A stretch of DNA of 64,000 nt from the NCBI GenBank assembly GCA_947650285.1, contig CANTFL010000810.1, positions 186,001-250,000 of the forward strand, given 5' to 3'. This stretch comes from Hyaloperonospora brassicae (Eukaryota > Oomycota > Peronosporomycetes > Peronosporales > Peronosporaceae). Position 1 is the stretch's first letter, and every line of letters begins with the position of its first letter. The translations under genes and the position numbers were made by a program. This document shows, in pieces, positions 55,193-64,000 of this stretch. Below the pieces are notes generated by a model, which did no database searches, was not told the DNA's origin, and saw only the letters and a list, made by a program, of their open reading frames with translations.

Positions 55193-57030
55193 ATGGGTTC
55201 AACAAGGCGAGTATCCCTCCCTCTAGAGCAGAAGTACGAGGTCTTTCAACACTGCAAACACCGCCCAAACAATCGCTTTTACGAAGTGCAGATGTAACGG
55301 GGTGAGCCCGTTACATATAAATGGATATATTTGCATCAAGTTTTGACCATTATCTATTTAGATAATGTCCATTTGACATCACTCGTAAGGAGTAAGGTTA
55401 AAAAAATATTACCTTCGAGGGTAATATTTCTTTGATGGGCTGCTCCACCTGATGGTTGATGTTCACGTTACATCAACCAGATTAACCACCAATCGCTTCT
55501 GAATGCGCGCAATGGGTGGTGAGCAAGAAACCCACATAGGAGATTGATGTTTAATATAGTGATCTCAAGACAAAGATGTTTATTAAGAAAAAACAACAAT
55601 ATTAAATAGAGTTCTACTTTCTCCCTTAGACAGAGCTTTCGAGTTCTGCCTACTTCGCTGCGCTTCCTCATGACACGTGTACGTGACGTCGGGTGCGCAC
55701 AACCTTGTGTTGAATTGACACCAGGCGTGCCCCGTTACAGCAGAATTATGTGGTCATTCAGGTCCAGCACAGCATTAGTAAATCAACGACGCATCGACTC
55801 ATGGCCATGAAAGAAATCGAATTTGAGGGCTTTGACCCTAATGTAAAAGAGAAACGACATGTAAAGCATCCTGAGCTCGAGAACGAGCTGCTGAAAGTCG
55901 TTCTCGAGCGCGAGAGTGACGGGTTATCTGAAGATCTGGTCTTGGAGAAAGCAGACCGACTGCGAGTGAGCCATGATATCGAAGATCACTATCTCAAGCT
56001 TTCCAAAGTCTGGCTTCGGAGTTTTAAAGAAGCGGAACAACATCAAAATCCGCGCGTTGACAGGCAAGAGCGGTAGCTTATGCATCGAGGATGTACAAAC
56101 GGAAAAGTCTGGGTTCCGATCTCTTATTGAACAATGTTATCTGAGTTATGTGCTTAATGTTGACGAGGCAGCATTATTTTACGACTTGCCATCGAACAAA
56201 ACCCTATCCACGGTTCAAAACAACGGCAAGAAGAGCGTAAATTCACGCGTAACAGTTGCTCTGTGCTGCAACGCAAGTGGCTGTGAAAAGCTGGAGACCA
56301 TGATCATCGGGAAATTCATAAGCCAAGGTGCTCTAAGGGTGTGGAGATCGAGAAGCGTGGCATCATATATGCTGCTAACCCAAACGCCTGGATGGCTGTA
56401 ATTGTCTTTGAAAAGTGGCTGCATCAATTTAGTTTTTGAAATCATGGTCGATAAGTCCTGCTACTTCTCGATAATTCTTCCAGTCACAAGTTCCAACGTG
56501 AACTCAACAACGTCAATGTGGTATTTTTCCCGCCTAGCATGACTTCCACCATCCAGCCGCTCGATGCAGGTCCGCATTCATCTCATTATTTATATATGTG
56601 CGTCTTAAATCTACATTAATTTCCCTACTTGCGTATATGTTATGAAGGTATCATCCGATCGTTTTAAGCTCGCTACAAGAAACTTCATATGCGATGGCAC
56701 ATGGATTTGATCGAAGCAAACATGGAACGCAGACTGAATGTCCTACCAGCCATTGAGTTTGCAGCTGAGGGTTGGCACAGTATTGGCGGGGAGATCATTT
56801 GAAGTTGTTGGATCAAGAGTGAGACCATCGAAGCGCCACAGGTTGCGGATTTGCGTGCACAAAACGACTATCGACTGTCCTGCCTCGCTTTTCATCAAGA
56901 CTGCTGCGATCTGGCTGATATGTTTCAAAAGCTTGGTGTAACCGTTAGCGTGGATGATTATGTCGAAATCGAGGACCACGAGCAGATTCTCGAAGACAAG
57001 AAGCTATGATTGAAGCAGAAGTGGAGCCCG
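55193..57030 (+). pseudogene. pogo/Tigger-like transposase, split by a solo LTR and frameshifted
   Basis: ATG 55193 opens an N-terminal HTH block (RRVSLPLEQKYEVFQHC). The solo LTR 55293-55739 interrupts it. Because of the 5-bp duplication the frame resumes in register after 55745. A frameshift near 56030 leads to the second HTH block (RNNIKIRALTGKSGS) and the DDE core: first Asp in LNVDEAALFY (56162-56164), second in LLLLDNSSSH (56470-56472) and third in IQPLDAG (56563-56565), about 31 codons after the second. Stops follow near 56449 and 56590. A C-terminal tail (56650-57010) is recognisable. Transposase would bind the ends and cut and paste the element. This copy is dead. Confidence 0.8.
55293..55739 (+). 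repeat. Solo LTR related to TE-2, inside the transposase gene
   Basis: It begins TGTAACGGGG and ends CCCCGTTACA, 447 bp, flanked by GCAGA at 55288-55292 and 55740-55744: a perfect 5-bp duplication. It shares the TE-2 LTR layout (CCACCAATCGCT, GCGCGCAATGGGTGGTGAG) but is a distinct subfamily. It keeps the same hairpin style, for example TGTAACGGG/CCCGTTACA, AAATATTACC/GGTAATATTT and TGGTTGATG/CATCAACCA. No internal sequence remains, so the element was lost by LTR-LTR recombination. Confidence 0.93.
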
Positions 57031-57355
57031 CGGAAGTCAAAAGCGACGAAGACCAAGCGCCTGTCAGTGCAAAAGAAGCACTAAAGTGCTGCCTGCTTTT
57101 GCGTTCGTGCTTCATACGCTCAGATGAGGACACGCGAATTATACGGTCAGATCTGGATAAGATGTAGTCGGTTATACGCACGAACCGGCACGCTAGGGCG
57201 AAACAGCTCGACATGAGAGGCTCCATACAGTAGAAAAACGTTACATTTCATTATAATCGGCGGGTCACGCTTTAAAAATATCATGCAACTTCTTCCTTTC
57301 AAATTCTTTATAAGAGTCTTTTTATAAGACACGCTGTAAAAATGGGCACAAAGTT

Positions 57356-57385
57356 GTCTCTTATAGAGAGGGTGAAAGGATACTG
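57356..57385 (-). repeat. Right terminal inverted repeat of the pogo-like element
   Basis: Relative to the left end it carries a 7-base insertion (ATCCTTT) after CAGT. Outer flanks are CT rather than TA. Confidence 0.6.
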
Positions 57386-60346
57386 CTCTAACACTTATTA
57401 AAATGTGAGCTCATTTAGTTTTTTATAGCCAAGATTAGGCCTTCAGTTTCCATTGACAAGCTTACACGCCCCATTTATCACACACGCTAATATAATCGCC
57501 TTCCACTTCATTAATGCTAATTTCATTCATTTCTCTAGGGCCACGTGTAGACGAGCTTATCTTGTGCGCGGTCATCATGCTGACTTTGATACGCATCGAT
57601 ATAGAGCAATCGAATTGATGTAAGAGAAGGTCGCGCCGCTCCTCGCCATCACCTCCAATACGCCCGAGCACCGAATGGTACTATTCGAATACTACGTCTT
57701 GACTTGGCTCAAGAAAGGTGGATCTGCGGATCAGGATGAGACTTTGTCGCACATAATGAGACATCGCATACATCGGCAGTGCACGCGAAGACATGCGCTG
57801 CTTAGACGATAGAAGGCAATGGCGCTGGTCATACTGATCATCGACGGTATGATGAGTGGGCCACATCTGAGCTTGTGCACACCCAGCGAGTCTAGTGAAG
57901 AGCATTAGGCTATAGCGCATGCGGTCTGCATGCAGCAGGCGTCAGACATCAAAGGAAGTAGGTGGATGGCGTATTGACAATGCAGGGATCAACGGAAACA
58001 ACGTACTTGATACCATCGATCTGGATCATGTCCATGTACAGATTATGCAGACCGCGTCGAAAGCACCCGCATGCAAGCCTAAATGAACCGAAATTGAGCG
58101 ACTTTCGACGCAAACTATTGATGGTGCTGGAACAGTCGCATCGAGGCACTACCATATACGCCTCACATCAACGTTGTCATCATCATTGGCATTCATTTCT
58201 AGCACAACGACAAACACAACTTCTGGTGCACCCGCTTCTCGGCTTCGAGAGAAGATTAACGGCCGTCTCCCGGGTCAGATTCATGGAGAATAGCTTCGCG
58301 AGGTACGTCGTCAATCAGTGCGATGTGCTGGATTACACATTGCTGAAATGTCCAGTATCACTCATCGATCGTTGTCGGCATCCAAAGACAGTAAGATGAG
58401 TGGACTTTGGACGTTTAGGCCATCCACTGGTCTTTTGACACAGCGGAAACGGCGCTACTGGCTTCAGCGCGGTCCAACGTTGACGTCATGCCACTTTACC
58501 GAAGCATGGGCCGAATGGCGGATGACTGGCGTGACAATAGAGACTGAGCTGAGATCGAGCGCTAGCTATGGCCGCCAATGAGACCAGAAGCTATATCGTT
58601 TTCGTCGGATTTGTGCAAATGAGCGACTCGACCAGACGGTAGCAGCAATCCGAATGCTTTCAGGAACGACAACGCGCAATCAGTCAGCAGCACTCTGTCG
58701 GACACCGCTTGACACAAGACGCCGGGTGTACTTCCGGGCACTCGTCATTCGCCTTGTACCTGTATATGCCTTGCGTCGCTTAGGGGACTGAATCTCTTCC
58801 GACCATGCTTTTTACACTCAGCTTGGTCGCACTTGCCTCCAAATCTGAAGCAGCAATATGCTTCGAATCGCTCGCGGTTGCTGGGGTCGGTCGGACGCCT
58901 AGCCATCGAGGTGAACTAACGTTCGTTCAGTGCCCGAGTCGCTACGTTCAGGGCGTCGACACTCGGCAAAGTAGTTAAAGCGGTACAAAGCGCCGACTGC
59001 GAGATAGCCGCGTAGTTAGTATACAAGATGAGTATATAACCCTCATACGTTTCTGAAGCGATGAAAAGTGCCATTTCAAAATCCGCTTTTCAGCTGTAAG
59101 CGAAACAACATAAACTACGAAGTGGCGCTCTGTGGAAGTCGAGAGAAATAGGTCATAAAAATGTACTCAGCGCCCTCAAACGCGACTGACCTCAACTTGG
59201 GAGCTGACATTGCTGGGAAGGAAAGACGCCCACATGAGCCAATGAGAACCACTTGGCCAGAGATGTGGAAGACCTCATCAGTGTCGTTGTCCTCGAGTCT
59301 TGTGGGATAGTACCGAGCGCTTGTGTCGGTCGCCTGGCGAAACAACGAGCCGCAAAAAGTCGTCGAAAAGCCGTAGTGTTCGCTGAAAAGCAGTCGCAAG
59401 CAGCAGCTTCATGCCTCTATCTTATACCTTCCGCATGTAGCACAGCTGCCGTTTGTAAGGCGAGTGAGCGAGACACGAAACATGACATCGCGCAGCTGTT
59501 GTTGCGCGGCAAAGTCTCATTTGAGCAGAGCCAACGCCAATCAATCAAAGCCGAACAGCGTCTGCGCGACGCGTCCATGAATTATGTATGTTGTGGTCAC
59601 CTCTGTCGTGACCGACGGACTGTTGAGCGGTCAAGCGAGTCAACTCGTCCTGAGCCACGAGGTGGAGAGAAAGCTGTGGGCGCGCGAGCGACGCAAAGCT
59701 CGAGTTTCGGTGTCTGACTCGACGATCCGACTGCAGCAGCAATGGCTCTTTTTTCTTCCAGTCTGTTGGACTGGCGCAGAGGTCGCGGGCGATCGGCTCG
59801 TAATTGACCGACACATGTGACACACATCCTCCTTCAGGCGCAACCCGCTCGTTCTGAAGAGGGATTTGCACACGTGTTGTAGCAGGGGACACACACAGCA
59901 CGCGCGGAGGGGGGGGGTGCTCGGACACGGGAAATACATTCAGTCAGCTAAAGAGCGAGACCGCGAGTGGGTGTTGTTGTATGAAAGGACATGCGTACAG
60001 GCGGCGGCCAAGTCGCTGCGAAAGGATGGGATCCGATATGTCCCGCTTTTCTTGCCAAGAGGCCGTTCCTTCTGTGTGAGTGTGTGAGTGTGTGTGTGTG
60101 AACGACCTGCACTGCTACTTGTGCACTCGTTTTGTGGGGAGCACTTGGCGGCCAATAGACGAGCACACGTGTGTGCGACGCCTCGTTGTGCACTGCTACC
60201 ACACCTGCAGACGGGTGGGGCCGCCACTTTCTCTCTTGTCGACGGGTTGACACCGACCGATTGACCGACTGACTGAGATACACAGAGAGAGAGCGAGAGA
60301 GCGAGAGGTATCTCACGACCGGCAGAGTAGTGTCGTCGCAGGGGTC
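57386..60346. other. Gene-poor stretch and upstream region of the START/FYVE gene
   Basis: Frames such as 57462-57671 minus, 57962-58399 plus and 59253-59717 plus overlap others and show no domain. GC content rises sharply from about 59500. Near the gene there is a run of 9 G (59909-59917), a GT-rich tract (about 60073-60100) and a GA-rich tract (about 60279-60308). The latter two are upstream of the ATG and may lie in the promoter or leader. A CCACTTTCTC at 60223-60232 could be an initiator, weakly supported. Confidence 0.4.
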
Positions 60347-62605
60347 ATGAGCCACCACCGGTTTCCACTGCGCGAGACGGTGTTCCCGCCGCTGCACCTG
60401 TCCGAGGCGACCAAAGCGCACTTTGTCGACAGAGCGCTGAAACAGCTCACCGAGGCGCTGCAGGACTACGACAGGTACCAGCAATGGCAGGCGACCCGAC
60501 CCCCGAGCCTTCGGTACCAGTTGCACCCGGCAATGTGGAAACCGCTCAAGTCCTGTGAACAGCTCACGGTCTACCGCCGAGTCGCGAGCGACGAGGCCGT
60601 CGTAGCGGCTCCCTCTATAGTTGAAACCAGGCGACGTGCACGGAGTCGGACGCTCGAGGATGTCAGTGTCCCCACGACGTCGTCGTCGGTCGCGATGACC
60701 GCAGCGACTTCCGACTCGGTGTCGTCCGCGCCGGCCAATGGGTCTGTCCCCACAGTGACCTCGTGGTCCCGTTGTCCGGAACGGTCTCCGGGGGCCACGA
60801 CGAGCACCACCGAGTGGGCGCTGCCCACGCTGCTGCAAGTGGGAACGATTGAGGGGACGCTGGACGACGTCATGTACGGCGCAACGTGCTTCGACGCCGC
60901 GGGGGCGTTGATCCGCTCGGCCTACACGGACGAAGAGGTCGTGGACGCCGACACGCTGCACGAGTTCCAGGGCCCGACCGTCGACGACCCGTTCCGGTTC
61001 CTCGGCCTCAAGTGGCTCGTGCGGTCGGCGCCGTCGACGGTCAAAGCGTTCGTGTGGCCGCGGGACCTGACGTTCATTGCCGCAACGGGAGTGCTCACGC
61101 GTCCCGGCGGCGACCGCGTGGGCTATCAGGTCATGCGGTCGGTCGACCTCGGCAAAGGCTTTGGGCCACTGGAGCACCAGCGGATCATTCGGGCCCGCGT
61201 GTCGGCGTGTTACCTGTATCGCCAGACGTCGGCCAATACCGTCGACGTCCACATGAAGACCAACTTTGAGCCGAGTGGGTCAGCGCACGAGAGCATTGCG
61301 CTCATGTTTGCCGTCAACAGCCTCACGAGCTGCTTCAAGTCGGCCATCTGCGCGCAGAACAAGAAGCTGTCGTGGCTACTGGGGCACCCCGCGATCGCTG
61401 AGAAGGCGGACGCGGGGGCCGCGATGCCTGGGAAGAAGAAGCAGCGCGTCGACTGCCGCGTGTGCTCGAGACCCATCGGGCCGTTCTCGCGGGGCGCGAG
61501 CTGCCGCGTGTGCCACGCGCGCGCCTGTACGACGTGCTATGTCAAGAAGAAGCTGAGCTTCTCGGGCTCGGGGCACAAGACCATTGAGCACCACGCGATC
61601 GTCATCTGCACGCACTGCCTCACGTTCGCGCGACAACTGGCGTCGCTGGACATCGCGCGCCAGGAAGTGGCCGAGCGCGAGCGCTTGGGGCGACGACGGG
61701 GGCTGCTCTGTCGCGCGACCGCTGCGTCGATGCGCCGCGGCCTGCGGTGCCGGAGCAACAGTCGCGTCAACACGGGCAAGCAGCTCCTTTCGAGCCGGCG
61801 CAAAGGCCGAGAGATCTCGAGAGCAGACGTCGGGCGAGTCGTCGGCGCGGCACCGCGGCGGGGAACGAGTTGGTCGCCCCGTCGGACACGTTCGCAGCGC
61901 AAGGAGACGTCGAGCCCACGTGCTGTCTCGGACGACAACGCGGACACGGACGACGAAGACGACGACGACGACAAGGGCGGGGACGCCACGCACTGCGTTC
62001 CGGACCAGCCGCGCCGGAAAGCCCAGTCGACGCCAAGCGACTGCAGCCAAGTGCCTCGCGCTGGCACACGTGCGGTGCACGAGACCGACGACGACGACGC
62101 TGCAAGCCCTGTGATGGCGGATCGAGCGCTCCATGCTGACGCGCTTGACGATTGCTGGCACGTCGTGGGGTGGCGGCCGACGGCAATGGCGACGGGAGTG
62201 CCGATATTAGGCGATGCACTGCCTGAAGCAGCGGAGCAGTACGCGTGGGGAGCGGCGGTCCCGTCGCCGATCACTTGTCCACGAGTGGAGCCTCAGGCTG
62301 CGTGGCCGTCTCCGCCATCGCTGTTGTTGTCGCCGTCAGTGGCACTGCTAGCGCAGACGGAAGCGTCGAGGCGGATGGCTCGAGACGGTCGATGTGGTGG
62401 CAGGACGCCGCATATGCCGCTGCCCGCGATTCCTCGCATCAAGTCCGGAGCGTCGGTGCAGGAAGTGTTGGCTCAGTTTGCCGAGCTGTGCCACGCGGCC
62501 GATGCTGTGTACTGGGCCGCGCGGAATCACGCGGGCAATCCCTTGGAGCCGACGGTGTGCCCACGGGGACGGATCTCTCGCCTCGACATGAGTGCAGTGG
62601 ACTAG
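60347..62605 (+). CDS. START-like and FYVE-like zinc-finger protein
   Basis: A single-exon gene of 752 codons from ATG 60347. Residues about 10-345 resemble the START-like lipid-binding module found before FYVE fingers in many oomycete proteins (TLLQVGTIEGTLDDVMYGATC, LKWLVRSAP, DVHMKTNFEPSG). A FYVE-type finger follows with eight Cys: C370, C373, C386, C389, C394, C397, C421, C424. The usual basic R(R/K)HHCR block that binds phosphatidylinositol 3-phosphate is replaced by CRVCHARAC, so lipid binding is uncertain. The remainder is disordered, with basic stretches and an Asp-rich run (about residues 526-540). The likely role is membrane trafficking or lipid sensing on endosomes. It is GC-rich and intact, and its stop lies 329 bp from the convergent PLAC8 gene. 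Confidence 0.85.
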   Translation: MSHHRFPLRETVFPPLHLSEATKAHFVDRALKQLTEALQDYDRYQQWQATRPPSLRYQLHPAMWKPLKSCEQLTVYRRVASDEAVVAAPSIVETRRRARSRTLEDVSVPTTSSSVAMTAATSDSVSSAPANGSVPTVTSWSRCPERSPGATTSTTEWALPTLLQVGTIEGTLDDVMYGATCFDAAGALIRSAYTDEEVVDADTLHEFQGPTVDDPFRFLGLKWLVRSAPSTVKAFVWPRDLTFIAATGVLTRPGGDRVGYQVMRSVDLGKGFGPLEHQRIIRARVSACYLYRQTSANTVDVHMKTNFEPSGSAHESIALMFAVNSLTSCFKSAICAQNKKLSWLLGHPAIAEKADAGAAMPGKKKQRVDCRVCSRPIGPFSRGASCRVCHARACTTCYVKKKLSFSGSGHKTIEHHAIVICTHCLTFARQLASLDIARQEVAERERLGRRRGLLCRATAASMRRGLRCRSNSRVNTGKQLLSSRRKGREISRADVGRVVGAAPRRGTSWSPRRTRSQRKETSSPRAVSDDNADTDDEDDDDDKGGDATHCVPDQPRRKAQSTPSDCSQVPRAGTRAVHETDDDDAASPVMADRALHADALDDCWHVVGWRPTAMATGVPILGDALPEAAEQYAWGAAVPSPITCPRVEPQAAWPSPPSLLLSPSVALLAQTEASRRMARDGRCGGRTPHMPLPAIPRIKSGASVQEVLAQFAELCHAADAVYWAARNHAGNPLEPTVCPRGRISRLDMSAVD

Positions 62606-62934
62606 TAGAGCTATCGAGTATCGCGAGTGGCCTTCGCGTAGTCAGTTGGTCAGTCGTCGGTCAAGACGAACCTCGTGCTGTGTGTTATACCTGTCCGACA
62701 ACGTCAACACGTGTAGCCATTAGTCATTTTTATCATCGATACAACAAACACCGCCTTGTCGACAATAGCGTCGCGTGTGTTTTGTTTACGTGCAACGTCG
62801 TTCCCATAGCATCATCAGTCGTCGTTCATTATTCCATTACTCGTCGCAGTCGTCTGCGCTTTTGCTGCTCTCACGTAGCAACTACTGTGCGCTCGCTCGC
62901 ATTCATACCCTCTGTCTTTCGTCTGTGGTCTGCT

Positions 62935-63549
62935 TCACACCTGATACGCCTGCAGCATCGCGGGCGCACCGGCGTGGATCTGGTCGCACTTGAGCTGGAC
63001 CGCCATCTGGCGGATCGCACTGGCGCTGCGCAGACAGCCCGTGGTCCGGTCGTTTCTGGCCGAGCCAGGGATCTCGAGCCGCTCGCGGACGTGTTTGCGC
63101 ACGCCCGCGACGCGGTGCCCCACGGCCACGGAGCTAAACACGGCGGCCAAGAGGCAAATGGCAAACAATACGAAGTGGCCACACAGGAGCGCAGTGACCG
63201 TCAGTACCAACAGCACCAAGCGACTCGTGTAGGCGAGAAAGCCCAGCGTGAGTCCGAGCGGGTACGACCGCACGAGACCCACGCGCGTCTCAAGCTGTGC
63301 CAGTGGGAAGCACGGGCAGCAGCAGACCCACCAGTAAAAGGCCGTGCGCCAGTCGCCGTCGTCCAGCGCAACGGTCCACTCGTTCATGCGGAACCCGTTC
63401 GGGTCGAACGCAGTCGACGACAAGTTGGGGGTCTGCACTTTGTGGTCGGGCGTCAACACGCTCACGTACTCGTCCACCGTCGAGCCGTCGCCGACGAAAT
63501 TAGGCATTGCAGGCAAGCGGCTCTGAGAAGATGGCATCTTGTCCGTCAT
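62935..63549 (-). CDS. PLAC8-family Cys-rich membrane protein
   Basis: A single-exon gene of 204 codons, ATG at 63549. After an N-terminal soluble part, WWVCCCPCFPLAQLETRVG is the PLAC8 Cys-rich signature. Two adjoining hydrophobic segments (about residues 105-150) are followed by GCLRSASAIRQMAVQLKC, the second PLAC8 block. Family members sit in membranes and are linked to cell-size control, metal handling or calcium transport in plants and fungi. No specific role can be read here. It is convergent with the START/FYVE gene. Confidence 0.82.
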   Translation of the reverse strand: MTDKMPSSQSRLPAMPNFVGDGSTVDEYVSVLTPDHKVQTPNLSSTAFDPNGFRMNEWTVALDDGDWRTAFYWWVCCCPCFPLAQLETRVGLVRSYPLGLTLGFLAYTSRLVLLVLTVTALLCGHFVLFAICLLAAVFSSVAVGHRVAGVRKHVRERLEIPGSARNDRTTGCLRSASAIRQMAVQLKCDQIHAGAPAMLQAYQV

Positions 63550-64000
63550 GGCGAAAAAACAGCAGCGTGTCTTGTCGCTAGTGGCGGAAGAGGGCGGGAG
63601 AAGGGTATCGGGGGTGTTGCGGTATTGTTATTGTCGGTGAGGTTACTGGCGGGAACGACAGCACTTTGTCGTGTGTCAATGCGCGTGGGGCGAAACGGTC
63701 TCTGCGCTCTGAGCGGAGTAAACCGGAATGAGATCACTTTCGATCCTGGACGGCGGCGCTCGGTCTCCTCTCGCTCTCTCTTTGTTTGCCATGGAATGGA
63801 TGATGCCCGTTGGTAGTAGCAGGCAGCCGCGACATGTTGAGCTTGAGCGTGGGCGTGCGTACCTGTGCAAATCAATACGCAGAAGCGATAAGAAAAAAAC
63901 ATGTGCGGTAACAGGTGAAACTCGATACCTGTGTTCTTTTGTAAAAGACAGATATGCACGCGTAGGAGGGAGGGAGGGAGGCAGTCACACGGACGCACTG
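63550..64000 (-). other. Upstream region of the PLAC8 gene
   Basis: It should contain the promoter. A GGGA repeat lies at about 63965-63982. A minus-strand frame (63546-63998) overlaps the gene start out of frame and looks like leader sequence. No firm core promoter is visible. Confidence 0.4.

Larger units (their letters stand above)
54698..57385 (+). mobile_element. pogo-like DNA transposon, interrupted by a solo LTR
   Basis: The left end CAGTCACCCTTCTCTATAAG (54698 on) matches the reverse complement of the right end, which reads CAGTATCCTTT then CACCCTCTCTATAAGAGAC (57385 back to 57356). A TA precedes the left end, as expected for TA insertion; a clear TA on the right is lacking. Subterminal copies of TATAAGAGAC/TATAAGACAC occur inside both ends (54711-54736, 57309-57332). 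Inside is a CENP-B-type HTH plus DDE transposase gene. Removing the solo LTR leaves about 2.24 kb, a typical length. Confidence 0.75.

Noticed and set aside
59948..61252. 434-codon minus-strand ORF
   Set aside because: It lies antisense to the START/FYVE gene in GC-rich DNA, where long shadow frames are expected. Its composition is Arg-rich with no domain.
61376..62274. Several 150-260 codon minus-strand ORFs
   Set aside because: Shadows of the GC-rich, disordered C-terminal part of the START/FYVE gene.
62245..63816. 523-codon plus-strand ORF
   Set aside because: It covers the end of the START/FYVE gene out of frame and the antisense of PLAC8. The two recognised genes explain the open frame.

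Overview
The window looks like a transposon-rich stretch of an oomycete nuclear genome (a downy mildew or Phytophthora relative). The grounds are a START-like plus FYVE-like protein of the kind common in oomycetes, a PLAC8 protein, membrane-anchored LicD/fukutin-like and GT4-like enzymes, a relic with a signal peptide followed by a degenerate RxLR/dEER pair, and several Ty3/Gypsy chromoviruses with chromodomains. Host-type genes have few or no introns and lie in GC-richer islands between AT-richer repeats. The species cannot be fixed from this sequence.

Layout. 1-3728: gene-poor, with a tandem duplication, a minisatellite and an LTR scrap. 3729-10745: TE-1, a heavily decayed Gypsy element. 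10746-18812: gene-poor, with an RxLR-like effector relic (12419-13529), a decayed solo LTR (14043-14455) and a hairpin cluster (16860-17219). 18813-26540: TE-2, a complete Gypsy chromovirus bounded by a perfect GGTTG target duplication. It sits in a minus-strand LINE that occupies 26541 to about 34000. 35021-44415: a small island of three minus-strand membrane-anchored, probably Golgi or ER, glycan-modifying enzymes: one LicD-like and two tandem two-exon GT4-like paralogues. 46737-54430: TE-3, a Gypsy element of the TE-1 family. 54698-57385: a pogo-like DNA transposon whose transposase is split by a solo LTR with a perfect GCAGA duplication. 60347-63549: convergent START/FYVE and PLAC8 genes in GC-rich DNA.

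The gag-pol genes of all three Gypsy elements are broken by frameshifts and stops. Two unusual things stand out. First, TE-2 is packed from end to end with perfect short inverted repeats: more than thirty stems of 8-13 bp with small loops, where chance predicts about one. They run through LTRs, coding and non-coding parts alike. TE-1 and TE-3 carry a different version, a train of 5-6 bp stems with three-base loops in LTR and leader. Second, TE-2 and TE-3 each keep a long uninterrupted antisense ORF (449 and 377 codons) near the 3' LTR, overlapping the linker or chromodomain part of pol, although the sense pol is wrecked. The two share an acidic N-terminal motif, and a remnant is visible in TE-1.
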